Below are positions 63,760-64,000 of a stretch of DNA of 64,000 bases, one piece after another. The DNA comes from Angustibacter luteus (GTDB lineage: Bacteria; Actinomycetota; Actinomycetes; Actinomycetales; Angustibacteraceae). Position 1 is the first letter of the stretch. The number at the start of each line of letters is the position of its first letter. The DNA lies in the NCBI RefSeq assembly GCF_039541115.1, contig NZ_BAABFP010000002.1:558001-622000 (forward strand), written 5' to 3'. The notes under the pieces were generated by a model. The model did no database searches. It was given only the letters and a program-made list of their open reading frames with translations, and was not told the origin of the DNA. Both the position numbers and the translations under genes were made by a program.

Positions 63760-64000
63760 TCAGGCCTGGTCGAGGTCGCGCAGCACCCGCAGGTGGCCTC
63801 GCCGTCCCACCTCGACGGTGCCGCTCGTCGGCACGGCCGTCGGCGCGACCGGCCGGGCGGCCTCGCGCACCGCGTTCGCCAGCGCGAGCAGGTCGTCGTC
63901 GCTCGGACCGATCGCCTCGACCTGCGGGGCGAGGCGCATGACCTCCCACCCCCGCGGAGCCGTCAGCCGCTCGGCGTGCTCGCTGCACAGGTCGTAGCAG
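63760..64000 (-). CDS. DUF3499 family protein (Rv3258c-like), 5' end outside window
   Basis: Partial: 79 residues up to the stop at 63760, with the start beyond the right edge. The first visible residues read CYDLCSEHAERLTAPRGWEV, the diagnostic zinc-ligand region of DUF3499, as in M. tuberculosis Rv3258c, which lies next to manB there too. The tail ends VGRRGHLRVLRDLDQA. No start codon is available, so it is easily missed. Role unknown; probably a zinc-binding cytosolic protein. Confidence 0.85.
   Translation of the reverse strand, partial: CYDLCSEHAERLTAPRGWEVMRLAPQVEAIGPSDDDLLALANAVREAARPVAPTAVPTSGTVEVGRRGHLRVLRDLDQA

Overview
The window comes from a high-GC Gram-positive actinobacterium (Actinomycetota). 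Codon third positions are almost all G or C, GTG starts are frequent, and genes are packed with 4-nt stop/start overlaps. The gene content is actinobacterial throughout: mtrA-mtrB-lpqB, an Rv3235-type protein beside secA, a MoeZ-type E1/rhodanese fusion, DUF3107, DUF3152, DUF3499, DUF6912, a WS/DGAT acyltransferase and a mycothiol-type DinB protein. The right two thirds follows the order of the Mycobacterium tuberculosis Rv3235-Rv3260 neighbourhood, from recall of that locus. Genus cannot be settled from this sequence; a Micrococcales- or Kineosporiales-like organism is my guess. I see no tRNA, rRNA, CRISPR array, insertion sequence or prophage.

Left third (1-27 kb): general housekeeping. It holds an alkyltransferase-like DNA repair protein, moeZ, a DUF3152 metallopeptidase-like protein, a TetR regulator with a probable operator, a DEAD-box helicase with a structured leader, a 2H phosphoesterase, an orphan ParA, an anti-sigma-like ATPase, MarC, a PHP phosphoesterase, a NatAB-type ABC exporter, a MaoC hydratase, a GlcD-like FAD oxidase and pruA. 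A tight four-gene operon (24442 down to 18394, minus strand) follows. It encodes a WS/DGAT acyltransferase, a patatin lipase, a DUF6912 protein and a membrane-embedded GH67-like glycosidase. I regard it as the most likely undescribed system in the window.

Middle (27-45 kb): an orphan CpaE-like/SAF (CpaB-like) pair, an excisionase-type HTH protein, a LysM protein and an Rv3235 protein ahead of secA. Then come three GNAT genes (one a tandem double GNAT), a GlxA-type AraC regulator with a palindromic operator, a DUF4173 membrane protein, an MFS transporter, a YcaQ-type crosslink glycosylase, DinB, a NarL-family response regulator and long-form hpf. Unusual short tandem repeats lie across or just after the stop codons of the MFS and ycaQ-like genes.

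Right third (45-64 kb): the operon mtrA-mtrB-lpqB-comF (minus strand) is divergent from a five-gene block of a multi-pass membrane protein, DUF4129, DUF4350, MoxR ATPase and DUF58. Convergent with that block is SpoIIM, which is divergent from RDD. After a strong hairpin come ahcY, a CDF transporter, a SIS-domain sugar isomerase, Trm112, manB, a small zinc-ribbon protein and the 3' part of a DUF3499 gene cut by the window edge. These cover mannose activation, the methyl cycle and cell-envelope sensing.

A window-wide pattern stands out. Seventeen genes on both strands have a -10-like hexamer ending exactly 6 nt before the start codon and no good ribosome binding site, as expected for leaderless mRNAs. 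No stretch over 300 bases lacks a gene. The longest gap is the 242-nt ahcY leader, where I see no confident RNA motif. Bases 1-73 hold nothing I can recognise.
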